Shown one piece after another: positions 35,201 to 46,342 of a stretch of DNA of 64,000 bases (within the stretch, counting starts at the first letter, position 1; the number at the start of each line of letters is the position of its first letter). Source of the stretch: Corallococcus llansteffanensis (GTDB lineage Bacteria; Myxococcota; Myxococcia; Myxococcales; Myxococcaceae). The DNA lies in assembly GCF_003612055.1 (NCBI RefSeq), contig NZ_RAWB01000001.1, positions 1 to 64,000 of the forward strand. The letters run 5' to 3'. The notes beneath the pieces are model-generated. The model was not told where the DNA came from. It did not search any database and saw nothing but the letters and a program-made list of their open reading frames with translations. Made by a program: the position numbers and the translations under genes.

Positions 35201-38200
35201 CGTGCCATCCAGCGCCTCGTGGTCCGTGGGCTTGAGCTCCAGGACGCGCTTCCAGGACGCCAGCGCCTCGGCCGGCTCGCCCAGGTCCACCTGCAGCCTC
35301 GCGAGCGTGCGGTACAGCTCCGCGCGGGCGGCGTCACCGGCCTTGGGCGCGACCTCCATCAGCACCGCGCACAGCTCTTCCGGGGCCTCCGCCTTGTCCA
35401 CCAGCGAGACGCACAGCTCCAGCGAGCGAGGATCCTCCGGCAGCTCGCGAAGCGCTCGCGTGGCGGAGAGGAACGCCATCTCCGCGTTCTCCAGCGCGGT
35501 GGAGTAGATCTCCGAGATGCGGCGCAAGAGCGCGGCCCGCTCCTGCGGCACGGCCTCCGCGGAGGCACGCGACTCCAGCATCTCCACCTGCTTCAGGTGG
35601 TTGCCCACCGAAGCGAAGACGGGCTCCAGGGCGCTCGCCGCCGCGCCTCGCAGCGGGCTCTCCGAACGCGCCAGCTCCTCGAGCGCGCCCACCGCTCCCG
35701 GGTGGCCGGCGCGCCGCGCGAGGACGGCCTGGTACAGCTCCAGCGCGCCGCGCGGATCATCCAGGCGCGAGACCTTCAGACGGCCCAGGCGCACCCGCAG
35801 GTCGGACGCCTCTTCCTGCGCGTCGCGCGCATCCGCCATCTGGATTTCACGCTCGACGTGCTGCGCGAGCTCCGCCCAGCGCTCCATGTCCGCGAGCACG
35901 CGGCCCAGCAGCTTCAGCGCGTTGGCGTTCTCCGGACGGCGCTCCAGCACCTCGCGGTACGCCTGCGCCGCGAGCGACTTGTCCGCCAGCGTCTCCTCGG
36001 CCAGGTGCGCCAGCTCGAAGAGCAGGTTCACCTGCGAGGCGGGGGTCGGCTCCGCGGCCACCTGCCGGCGCATGACGAGCGCCAGCTCCCGGTGCGCGCC
36101 CGTGCGGCGATGCACGCGAGCGATGGCCTCCAGCACCGTCTTGTTCATCGGGTCGCGCCGGCTCACCTGCTCCAGCGCGCGCACCGCCAGGTCGTAGCGC
36201 TTCAGGCGGTTGTCGTAGATGGCCGCGAGCCGCCGCCACAGGTCGCCCGCCAGGGGCTCCGCGGGGTCGCGCTCGAGCTGATCCTCGTAGGCCGCCGCCA
36301 CCTCCTCGAAGGAACCCGAGTCCGCCGCGAGCCGCTCCAGCTCGTCGCGCACGCTGGCTTCCGCGGGCAGCTCGTTGAAGGCGCGCAGGCGCGCGACGAA
36401 GGCGAGCGACGTCTGGCCCAGGCCCTCGCGCAGGATGGCGATCTCCTGCAGCCGCTCCAGGCGCTTCTCCGGCGGCACTCCAGGCAGGAGCACCTCCAGC
36501 ACGTCCACCAGCTTCCGCGTGTCGTTGAGGCCGCGGTAGACGGGCTCCAAGAGCCGCGCCGCCTCCAGCCGGGGGCCGTCGTGCGCGAGCAGCCGCTCCA
36601 GGCCCGCCACCACCTGGCCGTCGCCGGGCGACAGCTCCAGCAGCCGGCGGTACACGGGAAGCGCCTCGGCGGGGCCGACCTCCTTCTCCAGCAACTGCGC
36701 GCGGCGCAGCAGGTACGCACGCCGTCCCGGTTCGTCCGGCGCCAGCTCGGCGAGCTGATCCAACACGTCCGCCTGCTCCACGAAGCGGCGCGTCTTGGCA
36801 TACAGCTTGTCGAGCGCCAGCAGCCCTTCGGGCACCTTGCTCAGCGCCAGCGCGGAGCGCAGGGCCTCGATGGCCTTCGTGTCCTCGCCCGCGCTCGCGA
36901 AGGCCTCACCGGCCTTGAGCAGCAGGCCCAGGCGCGTCTCCGGGTCGGTGGCGAGCTGCGCCTGGCGGGCATAGACCTCCGACAGGCTCTTCGCGTTCTG
37001 GCCCTTCTCGTACAGCCGGGACAGCGCCTCCAGCGCCTGACGGTCCTGCGGCGCGTCTGACAGCAGGTTCTTCCAGAGGCGCGTGGCCTCCTCGGGCTGA
37101 TCCAGGCCCTCGCGCAGCTCCGCCGCGCGGCGCAGCAGGTCCAGCGCCACCGGATCACCGGAGGTGAGGTCCACCGCGGCGCTCTCGTAGATCTCCGCCA
37201 GCACCTCGTGGCTGCCCGTCTCGCGCGCCAGCCGCTCCAGGTCCGGCCGCACGCCTTCGCGGTCCAGGCCGTTGGCGAACGCCTTCACCGACGCCATGAA
37301 CGCGAGCGACGGCTGCTGCATGTCGCGCTCGTAGATGCGGCGGATCTCCCCCGCGAGGATGATCTTCTCCACCGTGAGCGCGGACTCCATCCGCGTCTCG
37401 CGCAGCGCCACGCGACGGGCGTGGTCGCCCACCTGCGCCAGCACCTTGTCCAGCACCTCCAGCGCCGCCCCGCTCGTGGGCACCGCCGCCTTCACCCAGG
37501 CCTCCAGCGCGGCGCGCGCGCCCGGATGCCCCGGATCCTCGGTCAGGATGCGCTTGTAGAGCCCCAGCGCCGCGTTGGCGTCGTCGAGCTCCGTGCGCAG
37601 CAGCTCCGCCAGGCGGAAGGAGACCTCGCGACCCTGCGGGCTCTGGCCTTCCTGGTTGCGCCGGAGCGCGAGCGTCCACGCCAGATCCTTGGAGCGGTCG
37701 AGGTCCGTGTAGAGCCGATCCAACGCGGTGGCGGCCTCGCGCTGCGCGGGGTCGCGCTCCGCGATGGCGCGCCACGCGGCGGCGGCGCTCTCCTTGTCGG
37801 TGAGCTTCGTCTCATGCAGCAGCGCGGCCTCGCGCAGCGACACGAGCTGATCCGCCGGCTCCTGCGATGCGGCCGCCAGCTTCTCCAGCACCTCCGCCAG
37901 CGCCGCCCACTCCTCGCCCGCGCGGTGCAACCGCTGCAGGGCCCGCAGGCTGTCGAGGTTGCCCGGCTCCAGCACCAGCAGCGCGCGCAGGGCCTTCACC
38001 GCGCCCTGACGGTCATCCAGCTTCTTCTCCTGCACCTCCGCCAGCTCGCGCAGCAGCGCCGCGCGCGACGGGCCGACGTCGCCCTCTTCCGTCAGCTCGA
38101 CGAGGATCTCCGCGAAGCTGTCGAGCGAGTCCGCGTCCTCCGCGGCCTGACGCGCGGCGGCCCGCAGGCCCGCGTCCGCCGGGGCCATGCGCATCGCCCG

Positions 38201-41200
38201 CGCGAGCGACGCGAACGCCAGCTCCGGCTGCCGCAGGTGCGCCAGGTGCACCTGGGCCGCGGAGCGCAGCGCCTGCACCCGGCCGGCGTCGTCTCGCGCC
38301 ACTTCCGAGAGCACGTCCAGCGTCGCCACCAGCTTGCGGTGCTCCTTGGTGCGCTCATACGCGGGGATCAGCGCCCGCGCCGCAGCCTCGCGCGACGGGC
38401 CCGAGGCCAGCATCGCCTCCAGCGCCGCGAGCGCGTCCGGATCCGACGGGCGCTGACGGAGCAGGTCGCCGTAGCTCTGCACCGCCTCCGCGCTGCCATC
38501 CTGTGAGCCCTGCAGCAGCTGCGCGCGACGCAGCTTCAGCCGCGACACGTGATCCGCGTCCCCGGCCGTCTCCGCGAGGCCGATCATCCGCGCCAGGGTG
38601 TCCCCCAGCTCGCGCTTCATGCCGGCCTTCTCATACAGCTCGGCGAGGCGCGGCAGGTGCCGGCCCTCCTCCGCGCCGTGGGTGATGGCGGACTGGAGCG
38701 CTTCGGCGGCTTCCAGGGGACGGCCCAGCTCGACGTTGAGCTCCACCAGGCGCAGCAACAGCTCCAGCCGCTCCGGTCCACGCGTCGCGTGGATGCGCTT
38801 GCGCAGCAGCGTCTCCGCGTCCGCCGAGCGGCCCGCGCGGCCGTACAACCGCACGAGGCGCTGGAGCACCTGCGGCGCCTCGGGCGCGCGCGACAGCGCG
38901 GCCTCCAGCGCGGTGATGGCCTCCGCCGCCATCCCGCCCTCCTCCGCGAGCACCGACGCCTCGGAGAGCAGCTGCACGGCCAGGGCCGGATCCTCGGCCT
39001 CGGTGGCGAGCGTGCGCAGCACGCGGCCCAGTTCTGCGTGGGCGGACAGGTCGCGCGCCAGGCGCGCCGTCTCCGAGCGTCCCGCTTCGTCCCGGGGCTC
39101 CTCGCGCACCATGCGCAGCCGCGTGTCGAAGGCGGCGCGGCTGTCCGCGAGCTGCTTCTCGTGGATGCTGGCCAGCACCGTCAGGAGCCGCTTGCGCGTC
39201 GCCGCGTCCGTCGTGGAGTCCAGCTGCTGCTGGAGCGCGGCCACCTGGCGCTGATGGTCTCCCGTGCGCCCGTAGTGGTTCGCCAGGGCCTCGGTCAGCG
39301 CGGCGGTGCGCACGCCACCGGCCGCCAGTCGCTCCAGGCCGCCCACCACCACGCCGGTGGAGACGTTCTCCGCCAGCAGGCCCAGGAACAGGTCCGCCGC
39401 GTCCTCCTGGCGGTTCAGCCGCTCCGCGTACAGCTTCGCCTGCCGCGCGGTCCACTCGTTGCGCTCGAGCTGCGACTCGGCGAGCGTCGCGAGCTTCGCG
39501 GCCAGCGACGCGGCCTCCTCGAACTTCGACAGCGCCACGCACAGCGCCTGGAGGCGCTGCACCGCGCCCGCATCCTCGGGCGCGAGCTGCACCCACTGGC
39601 GCACGAGCGCTTCCAGCTCCTCCGGGGACGCGCCAGACGCCTCACGACGCGCGATGTCCGTCTCCAGCCGCGTCTTCGGATCATCCGCCAGCGCCGCGGC
39701 CGCCTGCAGCGACTTCACGGCCTCGCTCGCCACCGAGTCTCCCGGCACGCGCGAGAGCACCTCGCGCCACGCGGCCTCCGCGCGCACGGGATCCGCCAGC
39801 GGCCCCTGGAGCAGCTGCGCCAGGTGCCGCCACAGCGCCACCGCCACCGCCGGAGGCGCCGCCGCCTGCGCCGCGCGCAGCAGGGCATGGGCCAGCGCCG
39901 GCTGCGCGTTGGCCTTCTCCGCGTGCTCCACCACCGTGTTGAGCAGGAGCGGCCGTCCCGGCTCCAGCTCCAGCGCGCGCGCCAGGACCTCGAAGGCGCC
40001 GCGCTCGTTCTCCTGCTCCTCGAACATCAGCGCCAGCGCCTCGCAGAACGCCACGCGCTCGGCGCGCGGACGCGGGGCGAGCATCGCCAGCTCCAGGAGC
40101 GGCAGCACCTCGTCCAGCTTCTCGTCCTCCGCCAGCAGGCGCGACAGCTGGAAGGCCGCGAGCGCGTTGGTGGGCTCCAGCTTCAGCGCCGCCTCCAGGT
40201 GCTCGCGCGCCGCCTCCGGGTCCTTCAACTGCTGCATGCACAGGTCCGCCAGCCGCAGCCGCAGGCTCGCCTGCTGCGCGCGGTCCTTCACCGTGCCCAG
40301 GTAGCGCTCCAGCGTGGCCACCGCCTCCAGGTAGCGCTCCTGGCCCAGCATCAGCTCCGCCGCGAGGCTCGCCGCGTCCGCGCGCGAGGCATCCGCCGCC
40401 ACGGCCTTCTCGAAGGCGGCCAGCGCCCCGGCCGCGTCGTTCATCCGCCCCAGCTTGAGCGTGCCCACGCGCAGCCACAGGTCCACCTGCGCCGTCCGGT
40501 CGCGCGCCTCGCCCGCCATCGCCTCCAGCTGCGCGATGGCCGGCGCGTGGTCACCCGCGCGCTCCGCCATCCGCTCGATGAGCGTGAGCGCTTCGGGCAT
40601 GCCCGGCCACAGCAGGAAGCAGCGGTCCAGCGCTTCCTTCACCTTGCCGGCGGCCGTCGGGTCGTACCAGGCGAACAGCTTCGCCACGAGCAACGACAGG
40701 CGCGCGGCGCTCTTGCGGTCACGCTCTTCCAGCGACATGCCGCGCAGCATGCGCACCTTGTCGCGCCACACCTGCTCGAAGCGCTGCATCGCGCGGGTGG
40801 CCTTCTCCGCGCGCGCGTTCTGCGGATCCAACTCCCGCGCCACGTCCAGCACCTGCTGCGCCAGCACGTGCTCGGTGGGGTCGTCCACCAGACGCTCCGC
40901 GAGCGCGGCGTACTCCTCCGCCATGCCCGCGTCGCCCAGCGCCGCGCGCTCCCGCTGCAGCGCCTCGAAGGCCGGCTGGAAGCGCTCCTCGCTCAGCAAG
41001 AGCTGCCGCACGCGCCGGAACGTCGCGCGGTCGGGCTTCACCCTCGCCGCGCGCTGAAGGCACAGCACCGCGCGGTCGCGGCGGAAGAGCTTCTGCTCGT
41101 AGAGATCCGCGGCCTTCAGGTAGTGGCCCGCGCTCTCCTCGCCCTGGGTGGCGGCGCCCAACCGCTCCAGCACGTCCACCAGCGCCGCCGAGTCCTGACG

Positions 41201-41500
41201 GATCTCATGCAGCCGCTTGAGCCCACGCAGCGCGGGCATCGGATCCTTCGCCACCAGCAGCGCGCGCTTGAGCAGATCCTCCGCGCGAGGCGCGTTGCGC
41301 TGCCGCTCGTGCGCGAGCTCCGCCGCGCGGCACAAGAGCCGCGCCGCCTCTTCCGTGGGCACGTCCCGCGAGCGTCCCTCGTACAGGCGGATCAGCTCCT
41401 CGACCCGGCCTGTTTTCTCCAGGGCCGCTTCGGTCTCGACGAAGGAGCGGTCATCGGTCACACGCAGCGTGGGACGCGCAGGGGTGGAAGGCAGTTCCAT
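29225..41500 (-). CDS. gltI: Giant TPR gliding motility protein GltI (AgmK)
   Basis: A 4091-residue protein built almost entirely of TPR-like helical repeats. Units such as LxELYEKxGxxxxLxxVLxRLxxLxxEPxxRxxLLRRxAxLxExxLxDxxxAxxAYRxVLxxxPxxxxALxxL recur through the whole length with only small variation. No signal peptide or membrane helix is seen. Only the last few hundred residues change character (EFFPKV-like region, [24 protein letters not shown]) and may be a distinct cap domain. Size and position match AgmK/GltI of M. xanthus (about 3800 residues). It would act as a scaffold in gliding focal adhesions. The start is set at [10 protein letters not shown] (41500); the frame is open to 41587. 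A 2620-codon frame on the opposite strand is a codon-bias shadow. Confidence 0.92.
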   Translation of the reverse strand: MELPSTPARPTLRVTDDRSFVETEAALEKTGRVEELIRLYEGRSRDVPTEEAARLLCRAAELAHERQRNAPRAEDLLKRALLVAKDPMPALRGLKRLHEIRQDSAALVDVLERLGAATQGEESAGHYLKAADLYEQKLFRRDRAVLCLQRAARVKPDRATFRRVRQLLLSEERFQPAFEALQRERAALGDAGMAEEYAALAERLVDDPTEHVLAQQVLDVARELDPQNARAEKATRAMQRFEQVWRDKVRMLRGMSLEERDRKSAARLSLLVAKLFAWYDPTAAGKVKEALDRCFLLWPGMPEALTLIERMAERAGDHAPAIAQLEAMAGEARDRTAQVDLWLRVGTLKLGRMNDAAGALAAFEKAVAADASRADAASLAAELMLGQERYLEAVATLERYLGTVKDRAQQASLRLRLADLCMQQLKDPEAAREHLEAALKLEPTNALAAFQLSRLLAEDEKLDEVLPLLELAMLAPRPRAERVAFCEALALMFEEQENERGAFEVLARALELEPGRPLLLNTVVEHAEKANAQPALAHALLRAAQAAAPPAVAVALWRHLAQLLQGPLADPVRAEAAWREVLSRVPGDSVASEAVKSLQAAAALADDPKTRLETDIARREASGASPEELEALVRQWVQLAPEDAGAVQRLQALCVALSKFEEAASLAAKLATLAESQLERNEWTARQAKLYAERLNRQEDAADLFLGLLAENVSTGVVVGGLERLAAGGVRTAALTEALANHYGRTGDHQRQVAALQQQLDSTTDAATRKRLLTVLASIHEKQLADSRAAFDTRLRMVREEPRDEAGRSETARLARDLSAHAELGRVLRTLATEAEDPALAVQLLSEASVLAEEGGMAAEAITALEAALSRAPEAPQVLQRLVRLYGRAGRSADAETLLRKRIHATRGPERLELLLRLVELNVELGRPLEAAEALQSAITHGAEEGRHLPRLAELYEKAGMKRELGDTLARMIGLAETAGDADHVSRLKLRRAQLLQGSQDGSAEAVQSYGDLLRQRPSDPDALAALEAMLASGPSREAAARALIPAYERTKEHRKLVATLDVLSEVARDDAGRVQALRSAAQVHLAHLRQPELAFASLARAMRMAPADAGLRAAARQAAEDADSLDSFAEILVELTEEGDVGPSRAALLRELAEVQEKKLDDRQGAVKALRALLVLEPGNLDSLRALQRLHRAGEEWAALAEVLEKLAAASQEPADQLVSLREAALLHETKLTDKESAAAAWRAIAERDPAQREAATALDRLYTDLDRSKDLAWTLALRRNQEGQSPQGREVSFRLAELLRTELDDANAALGLYKRILTEDPGHPGARAALEAWVKAAVPTSGAALEVLDKVLAQVGDHARRVALRETRMESALTVEKIILAGEIRRIYERDMQQPSLAFMASVKAFANGLDREGVRPDLERLARETGSHEVLAEIYESAAVDLTSGDPVALDLLRRAAELREGLDQPEEATRLWKNLLSDAPQDRQALEALSRLYEKGQNAKSLSEVYARQAQLATDPETRLGLLLKAGEAFASAGEDTKAIEALRSALALSKVPEGLLALDKLYAKTRRFVEQADVLDQLAELAPDEPGRRAYLLRRAQLLEKEVGPAEALPVYRRLLELSPGDGQVVAGLERLLAHDGPRLEAARLLEPVYRGLNDTRKLVDVLEVLLPGVPPEKRLERLQEIAILREGLGQTSLAFVARLRAFNELPAEASVRDELERLAADSGSFEEVAAAYEDQLERDPAEPLAGDLWRRLAAIYDNRLKRYDLAVRALEQVSRRDPMNKTVLEAIARVHRRTGAHRELALVMRRQVAAEPTPASQVNLLFELAHLAEETLADKSLAAQAYREVLERRPENANALKLLGRVLADMERWAELAQHVEREIQMADARDAQEEASDLRVRLGRLKVSRLDDPRGALELYQAVLARRAGHPGAVGALEELARSESPLRGAAASALEPVFASVGNHLKQVEMLESRASAEAVPQERAALLRRISEIYSTALENAEMAFLSATRALRELPEDPRSLELCVSLVDKAEAPEELCAVLMEVAPKAGDAARAELYRTLARLQVDLGEPAEALASWKRVLELKPTDHEALDGTARLVASQGRPSELLEVLRRQLALSEEPARRATVLFQIGALQEEQLKDTLGALATFRRLLELKPDDAAALARMEALCQKQERWPELADVLARRIALMPTEEGLELKFRLATVRESKLLDKVGALALYSEVLAVQPNHPGAVGRMEALVAREPQNLLAVETLLRAFRASGDVQRLAQLIETRVGVSPDSVERKQLLGELATLRETQGEGELAFLALYRGFKEDPNDAEVRRRLENATDVAGSYDELVVLYEEALPRIAEAADAAQVCLKLGQLLETRLRDPDRAVSYFERARTLHASVQERSLVALDRLYLHLEAWPELAGVLEALATGATTTADKLGFLFRLGQLYQERLDSPDRAASAYEAILALEPGHLASARLLEGIYEGAGASEKLYAILKLQADKVVGSERDRVLGKMAQVSAEGLSDLGRSIDLYRELLTKNPRNEQVFSALESLYERANRPQDLRELLEGRLALTLDPREVVRLNERLGRVVYRLLKQPDAAVLYFKAALDRDARHRGVLDTLRELYDETGQREELVGVLRRLVPLQENSEGVKALRLRLAEVLAGMGRREESLDAARRALEVEPHIVSDLERVYALSVSLRAWNDAVRALELKVQVHLQTEERDPAIAAYFTVAELWEGQGGKPELSAGALEKVLELDPANRTAYERVCTLYRTHNDWRAYATVMDRYMPNLVTDEEKLAALREIARVQEERLGQKDVAFLALCRALQLDATEDGLREEVERLADETGSHEELAAVYEEVADELPRGPLAERLYATLARIHDTRLDDPQAAEAAFRKILEFDPTNATALDGLAAVFQRRGRDREYVVALEQKLEAAGSIEARKGILKEIARVWDETLEDPTEAASALLRALDLEPDLETLGVLTKLYRSGGAHRDVTTTLLRARDLASSAEERARIQVEVANVYERDLKDDESAVSAFRMALEFDPVNREALESLERLHIRLDHPADLLAIYERMLELSQDYREKVRVLFRSATIWEDTYQNPANADACVEGVLSIDPQNVPAIKSLIRLRRAQGRWEDLIAAYERQLALATSPQEQAELYVEIGNVQYQQLKVVDRAVNSYHAALATDPDSRQALHALGNLYERSGNWPFALEMLQKEAQVVGTDPVAVELWHRLGKINEDMLSDMASARTAYQQALAIDPGHLPTIRALKGIQEQEKDWGGYEQTLLQEAQQTEDPAAKGRALLDVARYHAETREDRETATHYWEEALKHVPDSLEAARPLADVYIAREDWASAERMLDIVTRKMAEKAMAEKDAAIAQDLCRQLYRLGYVTEKLGRRDKALSSYEKAYGLDATYLPALEGYGNLLVQAKRYEDALKVFQTILIHHREELTDLEVVEVYWQLGDVHAALGQADRAQNHFEKALAIDPQHEPTLRALVTLMDKAGRYEKSAELRQELVNSLEGEAKVKVYLELGRIARDELHDPYMAIDAFSGALKTQPEAPEVMDALYRLLRETRQGQKAADVLGRMLALPALTSEPHKAKRVWFALGEIRRDELKDVEGATQAFNAALDLDHRFVEAFSALEALLGGARQWKVLEENYTRMLSRLPKTPDTHPARMTLWRALGDLYLQVLKHPEGAVAAYGVAAKGMPDDPVIQETFAEVAGQMPGREEEAIVALRRALPNTENPRKVVGHLVRLSAVRKDYDAAWLAAQAVSGLLGEAGEDEQEILTKLGPYAKKKELAQRPLTDRLWQTALFHPKVRGPLSELLGLLFEKAGHLYAVPFPQYQLVPKRHRIDVATAQEYHVNHYRYVARLFGMEAVELYSPFLVATRERLAKRSNEPAPEPLVNVDLLQTHPACVRVGGKYFAEQGQKEVYYLLGRTLALARPELAFSQRVAPERLEAVVQAALSLVVGNVRFTVDPRLVDAERQLLQKSLSEPDRAALAKVARAYLPTATPQDVRTWLEGAELTASRAGLFAAGELEPVRRMVQGETGSSFRVPSRTKLRELLVFATSEDLHELRVAVGTHVEVQARK

Positions 41501-41607
41501 GATGCTCGGGGGCCAGGGGGGTGAATGAAACGAGGGCGCCAGCGGCCGGAGTGTACCGGCCGCGGGCGCCCCCGGGCAATCGCGCAAAACCCGTCAACCG
41601 ATGGGAA

Positions 41608-43524
41608 TTATTGGCTTTCTTGCTCGCCAGCCGAGGAAGCATTTTCCGCCGACGTCGCCGCGCCATCCGCGCCGTCCGCATCGTCACCGGCTTCCGACTT
41701 GTCGCCCGCCGCGCCCGGGGGAGGCGTGGCCGGAGCCTCGGGCAGGGCCTTCGCCCGCTCCAGGCCCGCGCTGTCGTTGAGCTGCGTGTACAGCGCGATG
41801 GCCTTCTCGCGCTGCTGCAGCTCTTCGGCGAACTGCGCGGCGCGGGGCAGGTCCCCGAGCTTCTCGTACAGCGGCAGGGCCTTGTCCTTGCGACCCGCCT
41901 GCGTCCACGTCTCCGCGGCGGCGGCCGTGTCGCCCAGCAGCTCCAGCCACCGGGCGCGGCCGGCGGGCTTCTGCTCCTGTTCGGCGCGGGCCAGCTCGCG
42001 CTGCGCGAGCTCCTTCGCCTCGTCCTCGAGGGTGAGCCGCTGCATGAAGTGGAACGCCTTGGGCGGCGGCAGGGGGCTCAGCACCTCCACCGCTTCACGC
42101 CGCTGGCCCACGGCCACCAGCAGGGTCGCCGCGCCCAGCCGGTCGCCACGCTCCACCAGGGCCTTCACCTCCAGGCCCCGGATGCGGTTGGCGCTCGGCA
42201 GGTCCCGGGCGCGCTCGTACGCCTTGCGCGCCAGGGTCAGCTTGTTGGCGCGCTCGTACGCGAGCGCCGCCTGGTCGAACTGGCGCGCGCGCTCGTACAG
42301 GCGGGCGACGTTCTCGAAGTCGGCCTTGGCGACGTAGTGCTCCATGAGGAGCTCGTACGCGCCCGCCTTCTCCAGCGTGGGGCCGATCTGATCCGGCGGC
42401 AGCGTGCCGACGAGGCGACGGGCCACGTCGTTGTCCTGCCCGGCCAGCGCCGTGCGCAGTGCGCTCTTCAGGTCCCCGCCCGCCTCGAACAGGCGGGTGG
42501 CGTCCGCGAAGCCGTTGTTGCGCTCGTGCAGCCGCGCGGCATCGCGCGTGCGGCCCATGCCCTCCAGCTGCGTCGCCTGCTCCTTCCAGTCGCCCGTCAG
42601 CTCCGGCATCGGCGCGCGCTCGGGGCGCTCACCGCGGGGCGGACGCTCGGCGCGCTCCGGACGGTCGGCCCGGGGCGGACGCTCGCGCCGCTCACCGGCG
42701 GCACCGCGCTCCGGACGGTCCCCACGAGGAGGACGCTCGGAACGCTCCCGGCGCTCGCCAGGGCCACCGCGCTCGGGACGCTCGGACCGCTCGCGCGGCG
42801 CCTCGCTCCGGGCAGGCGCCTCGGGCTCCGGGGTCGGCTCGCGACCGCTGAGCGTGAAGGCCGCCTGGGAGCGCTCGCGATCCCCCGCGGCGCGCCAGAC
42901 GCGACCCACCAGCGTCATCACGTCCAGCCAGGCCGCGTGCTTCGCCTTCGCGGGATCCTCGGCCGGAGCCGCGGGAGCCGCCTCGGCGGGCGTGGCACCC
43001 TCGGCCGGAGCAGCGCCCTCGCCTTCCGCGGCCGGAGCCTCGGAGGGAGCAGCGGCCTCGGCACCTTCCGTCGACGCGGACGCTTCCGGAGCCTCGGCGC
43101 CCGCTTCCGGCAGGGCCGGCTTGGGCTGACGCTGCACGCGCAGGAGCGTGGTGATGAGGCGCCCTCGCGTGTTGAGGTCCAGGTCGTCCAGCGACTTGAG
43201 GTTCATGGGCCGCAGCGAGCGGACGATGGCCTCCAGCGGACCCTTCTCCGCCGCGAAATCGTTCTTGGAGAGCGCCTTCTCCAGGACGCTCAGCTCGGCG
43301 ATGACGCGCTGGCCCGGACCCACCGGACCGGCATCACGGTCGCGGCCACGGCCTTCGCCCCGCCCGCGCCCTTCACCGCCACGGCCACCGCCTGGACCAC
43401 CTGGACCGCCACCACGACCGCCGAATCCACCCGGCCCGTCACGGCGAGGCCCCTGACCCGGCGCGCCCCCACCCGGACCGCGTCCACCCGGACGCGATCC
43501 ACCGCTTCCATTCTCCTGAGCCAC
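41608..43524 (-). CDS. Arg/Gly-rich TPR protein of the glt cluster
   Basis: A 638-residue, apparently cytosolic protein. The first 70 residues are an Arg/Gly tract with many RG, RGG and RGRG steps, like RGG boxes of RNA-binding proteins. A conserved helical block (residues 72-135) follows, then Ala/Glu/Pro-rich filler, a second low-complexity stretch of RERPER- and RPPRGDRPER-type repeats (about 225-310), and finally a TPR region (YERARQFDQAALAYERANK and similar). The GTG start (43524) has GGGAG 6 bases upstream and follows the gltH stop by 12 bases, so it belongs to the operon. It sits between gltH and gltI. I do not assign a glt letter. Its low-complexity parts suggest disorder. Confidence 0.8.
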   Translation of the reverse strand: MAQENGSGGSRPGGRGPGGGAPGQGPRRDGPGGFGGRGGGPGGPGGGRGGEGRGRGEGRGRDRDAGPVGPGQRVIAELSVLEKALSKNDFAAEKGPLEAIVRSLRPMNLKSLDDLDLNTRGRLITTLLRVQRQPKPALPEAGAEAPEASASTEGAEAAAPSEAPAAEGEGAAPAEGATPAEAAPAAPAEDPAKAKHAAWLDVMTLVGRVWRAAGDRERSQAAFTLSGREPTPEPEAPARSEAPRERSERPERGGPGERRERSERPPRGDRPERGAAGERRERPPRADRPERAERPPRGERPERAPMPELTGDWKEQATQLEGMGRTRDAARLHERNNGFADATRLFEAGGDLKSALRTALAGQDNDVARRLVGTLPPDQIGPTLEKAGAYELLMEHYVAKADFENVARLYERARQFDQAALAYERANKLTLARKAYERARDLPSANRIRGLEVKALVERGDRLGAATLLVAVGQRREAVEVLSPLPPPKAFHFMQRLTLEDEAKELAQRELARAEQEQKPAGRARWLELLGDTAAAAETWTQAGRKDKALPLYEKLGDLPRAAQFAEELQQREKAIALYTQLNDSAGLERAKALPEAPATPPPGAAGDKSEAGDDADGADGAATSAENASSAGEQESQ

Positions 43525-43536
43525 GTGAATCTCCCG

Positions 43537-44178
43537 CTAGAACGCGTAGCGAATGTTGGGCGCGACCGCGAACCCGAAGGCGCCCTTGGAGGCGAGGTAG
43601 TTCCCCGTGACCTCCAGCCCCACCGAGAAGTGGCGCAGCCGCGTGTAGTACTCCACTCCGGGCCCGGCAAACACAAGAATGTCGGAATCCGGGAGGAGCT
43701 TCTTGGGAGAGAACATCGCGTAGCCCACGCCGGCGCGGGCGTAGATCCACGTGCGCTTGACCTCCTGGCTGTCCGCGAAGCCCACCAGGCGGGCGCGCAG
43801 CACCGCGCCCGGCGTCATCATGGAGAAGTCACCGGAGGCCGCGCCCTGCGAGTCGCCGACGTACTCGGACCCCGCGCGGTTCACCGAGCCCATGAAGAAG
43901 ACGCCCAGCGACAGGCGCTCCCCCAGGTCGATTCCCAGCTCCACCTGGGCGAACTGTCCGGACGAGAAGGGCCGGGGGCCCGACGCCGCGGGAGGGTTGG
44001 CGATCCACGAGGGGCCGCCGTACACCGCGAAGTACACACCGCGCTCGACCTCGTCGAAGGTCACCGCGGGCCGATCCTGCATCGCAGGGGACCCGGCACT
44101 GGGAGTCTCCTGCGCACCCGACACCCCGGGAAGGAGGAAGGAAGCGCACAGGACGAGAGGAGCAAGGACTTTCTGCAT
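43537..44178 (-). CDS. gltH: Outer-membrane beta-barrel protein GltH
   Basis: A 213-residue exported protein: signal peptide KVLAPLVLCASFLLPGVSGA, a short linker, then alternating hydrophobic strands (VYFAVYGGPSWI, FAQVELGIDLGERLSLGVFFMGS, TWIYARAGVGYAMF, HFSVGLEVTGNYL) and a C-terminal aromatic residue (IRYAF) typical of outer-membrane barrels recognised by BamA. Its place between gltG and gltI matches GltH, one of the outer-membrane components of the gliding complex. The call rests on position and fold pattern rather than on a remembered sequence. Confidence 0.8.
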   Translation of the reverse strand: MQKVLAPLVLCASFLLPGVSGAQETPSAGSPAMQDRPAVTFDEVERGVYFAVYGGPSWIANPPAASGPRPFSSGQFAQVELGIDLGERLSLGVFFMGSVNRAGSEYVGDSQGAASGDFSMMTPGAVLRARLVGFADSQEVKRTWIYARAGVGYAMFSPKKLLPDSDILVFAGPGVEYYTRLRHFSVGLEVTGNYLASKGAFGFAVAPNIRYAF

Positions 44179-44235
44179 GGAAGGCAGCCTGGGGGGGCAG
44201 GACTCCCGCGGGGACGGGAGGAGGAAGTGAAGAAG

Positions 44236-44263
44236 CGGGCAGCCCTGTCGCCAGGGCCGCCCG
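44236..44263 (-). terminator. Hairpin between gltG and gltH
   Basis: CGGGCAGCCCTG and CAGGGCCGCCCG pair with one A-C mismatch around a TCGC loop. It lies 36 bases after the gltG stop inside the operon, so attenuation or RNA processing is more likely than full termination. Confidence 0.45.
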
Positions 44264-44298
44264 CGCGGAACACGGATGATTCGAGCTGCGAGTCTAGG

Positions 44299-46263
44299 CT
44301 AGTCGCCGGCCTGCTTGAAGATGAACGGGTAGGTGACGATCACGGAGCCGCCACCCTTGGGCTCCGGGAACTTCCAGGTGCGCACGCGGCCCGCGACGCA
44401 GGTCTCCAGGTCCGAGTTGCCCGCCGTGGACTGCGCGACGTTGGACGTGGCCACCGAGCCCGTGGCGCTGATGATGAACTTCACGGACACCTTGCCGCCC
44501 AGCTTGGGGAAGCGGTTGAGCAGGCTCTCGTAGCAGTAGCGGATCTGCCCGCGGTTGCGCTGGATGACCTGGCGGATGAGCTCCTTGTCCAGCGAGCCCA
44601 TGACCTCCGGGTCCGAAGACGTGATGCCCACGTCCACGCTCTGCTTGCCGCCGAGCGTGCCCACGCCGGTGCCGTAGCTGCCGCTGCCGCCGCCACGACC
44701 CTTGGTGCCGATGCCGCCGATGCCGATGCTGTCACCGGTGCCGCCGCCACCGCCGCCGCTGCCGCGCAGACCCAGGCCGCCGAAGCCGCCCGCGTCGCCC
44801 GCCTTGGCGCCGAACATGTTGCCCATGGCGCTCTTGAGCTCACCGCCCAGGCCGGACTTGCCGAAGATGGTGGAGATGCCGCCCTTGCCACCGCCGAAGA
44901 TCTTCGCGGTGAGGGCGCGCGCCTCGTCCTTCTTGTTCGGGTCGCCCTTGGGCGCGGTGCGGTTGTTGGCCTTGGGCGCGTCCTTCTTGCCCATCTGGCC
45001 TTCGTCGCCGCGCGACTTCTGGGCCATCTCGCCCGACTTCTTCTCCTTCTGCTGGTTGAGCTTCTCCAGGAACTTGTTCTTCTGGGTCTCCGGAGGCTTG
45101 ATGATCAGCTTCGCGATGCGCGCGTCATTGCCCGCGAGCTCGTCCGCGTACTCGTCCCCTTCCCCGCTGCTGTTCATCGAGTGGATGACGAACGCGGTGG
45201 CGATGAAGAACATCACCAGGAAGATGTTGAGCGCCGTGTAGTCGACGTTCTCGCCCACCGGCACGACCACGCGCTTGGGCACCGGCTGGAACTGCGCCTC
45301 CAGCGTGACGCCGCCCAGGTCCACCCAGAAGAAGTCGTCCGCCTCCAGGGTCACCGCGTAGGACTCGCCCTCGTTGGACGCCTTGCCCGACTCGATGACG
45401 GCTTCCAGGTCCAGCGTCTGGCCCTTGCGGGTGAGCTCGCCCTTCATCTTGCGCGCGAAGCGCACGGAGAAGGACTGGCCGTCGGTGCGCAGCACCTCGA
45501 AGGACGGGCCGCCCAGCTTGGCGTCGCCCATCACGAAGTCCACGCCCTTGGCGGAGCCGACCGTGAAGCCCTTCTTCTGGCCCGGGGGCACGAAGAACTC
45601 GCCCACGCGCTGATCACCCCAGAGCAGGCGCAGCGACACGCCCTGCGGCCCGTTGGACTTGGTGCGGCGCACGGTGCGGACGCGCGGCGCCTCCTCGTCC
45701 TCGGAAGGGGCCTCCGGCGCCTGCTCGGCGGCGGGGACCACGGCGTGCTTCTGCGTGGGCGCGACCGACGCATCCATCGCGGCGGGGGCCGGAGGACGCG
45801 GCGCGGCGACGGGCGCCGTCACGGGGGCGACAGCGACCGGGGCGGCCACGGCCTGCGCGATGGCGGCGGCGGAAGCGCCGGCCACGGGGGCCACGATGGT
45901 GTTCTTGTCGGTGGGCGCATCCGCCTGCGCGACGGCGGCGGCCAGGTTCACCGCGGCGACGGCGGCCGGGTTCTCCAGGCGGATGGTGGTGCCGCCCACG
46001 CGGACCTCGTCACCGAAGGAGACCTGCCCCTTGTTGACGCGCTTGCCGTTGACGTAGGTGCCTTCGACGCTGCCCATGTCGATGATGGACATGGAGCCGT
46101 CGCCCGCGACCTCGATGACGGAGTGGATGCGGCTGACCTTGTCGTCCTCCAGGCACAGGTGCGCGGAAGACAGACGACCAATCTTGATGATGTCGCGCTC
46201 GTAGTCCTTGGAGGCGACCAGCGTGTCGCCCTTGAAGACCTTGAGTGTCAGAGGTACGGCCAT
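44299..46263 (-). CDS. gltG: Gliding motility protein GltG (PglI)
   Basis: A 654-residue inner-membrane protein. It starts with an FHA domain (about 20-95; KIGRLSSAHLCL, VSRIHSVIEV, SVEGTYVNGKRV), which would bind phosphothreonine in the cytoplasm. An Ala-rich linker and a second folded block follow, then a single membrane helix near 343-363 (LNIFLVMFFIATAFVI). Then come a charged segment, a Gly-rich tract with GGGGGGTGDSIGIGG, and a C-terminal AgmX/PglI TonB-like domain (about 560-654; RGQIRYCYESLL, VKFIISATGSV, WKFPEPKGGG). The same C-terminal domain occurs in GltJ. The two are thought to reach through the periplasm to the outer-membrane part of the gliding machine. Confidence 0.92.
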   Translation of the reverse strand: MAVPLTLKVFKGDTLVASKDYERDIIKIGRLSSAHLCLEDDKVSRIHSVIEVAGDGSMSIIDMGSVEGTYVNGKRVNKGQVSFGDEVRVGGTTIRLENPAAVAAVNLAAAVAQADAPTDKNTIVAPVAGASAAAIAQAVAAPVAVAPVTAPVAAPRPPAPAAMDASVAPTQKHAVVPAAEQAPEAPSEDEEAPRVRTVRRTKSNGPQGVSLRLLWGDQRVGEFFVPPGQKKGFTVGSAKGVDFVMGDAKLGGPSFEVLRTDGQSFSVRFARKMKGELTRKGQTLDLEAVIESGKASNEGESYAVTLEADDFFWVDLGGVTLEAQFQPVPKRVVVPVGENVDYTALNIFLVMFFIATAFVIHSMNSSGEGDEYADELAGNDARIAKLIIKPPETQKNKFLEKLNQQKEKKSGEMAQKSRGDEGQMGKKDAPKANNRTAPKGDPNKKDEARALTAKIFGGGKGGISTIFGKSGLGGELKSAMGNMFGAKAGDAGGFGGLGLRGSGGGGGGTGDSIGIGGIGTKGRGGGSGSYGTGVGTLGGKQSVDVGITSSDPEVMGSLDKELIRQVIQRNRGQIRYCYESLLNRFPKLGGKVSVKFIISATGSVATSNVAQSTAGNSDLETCVAGRVRTWKFPEPKGGGSVIVTYPFIFKQAGD

Positions 46264-46342
46264 GAAGGGGGGCTCCCGGTTCGCTTACGCGCTCGTTGGA
46301 CAACAGGGCTGGCGGAAGGTTCCCGCCGCAATTCGTGAGGAT

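Noticed and set aside
29198-37060. 2620-codon open frame on the plus strand
   Set aside because: It is antisense to gltI; the His/Arg/Gln-rich translation is the complement of a GC-biased TPR gene and has no start signal or family match.
41521-46338. 1605-codon plus-strand frame
   Set aside because: It runs antisense across several separate glt genes and their gaps, and its composition is that of a shadow frame.
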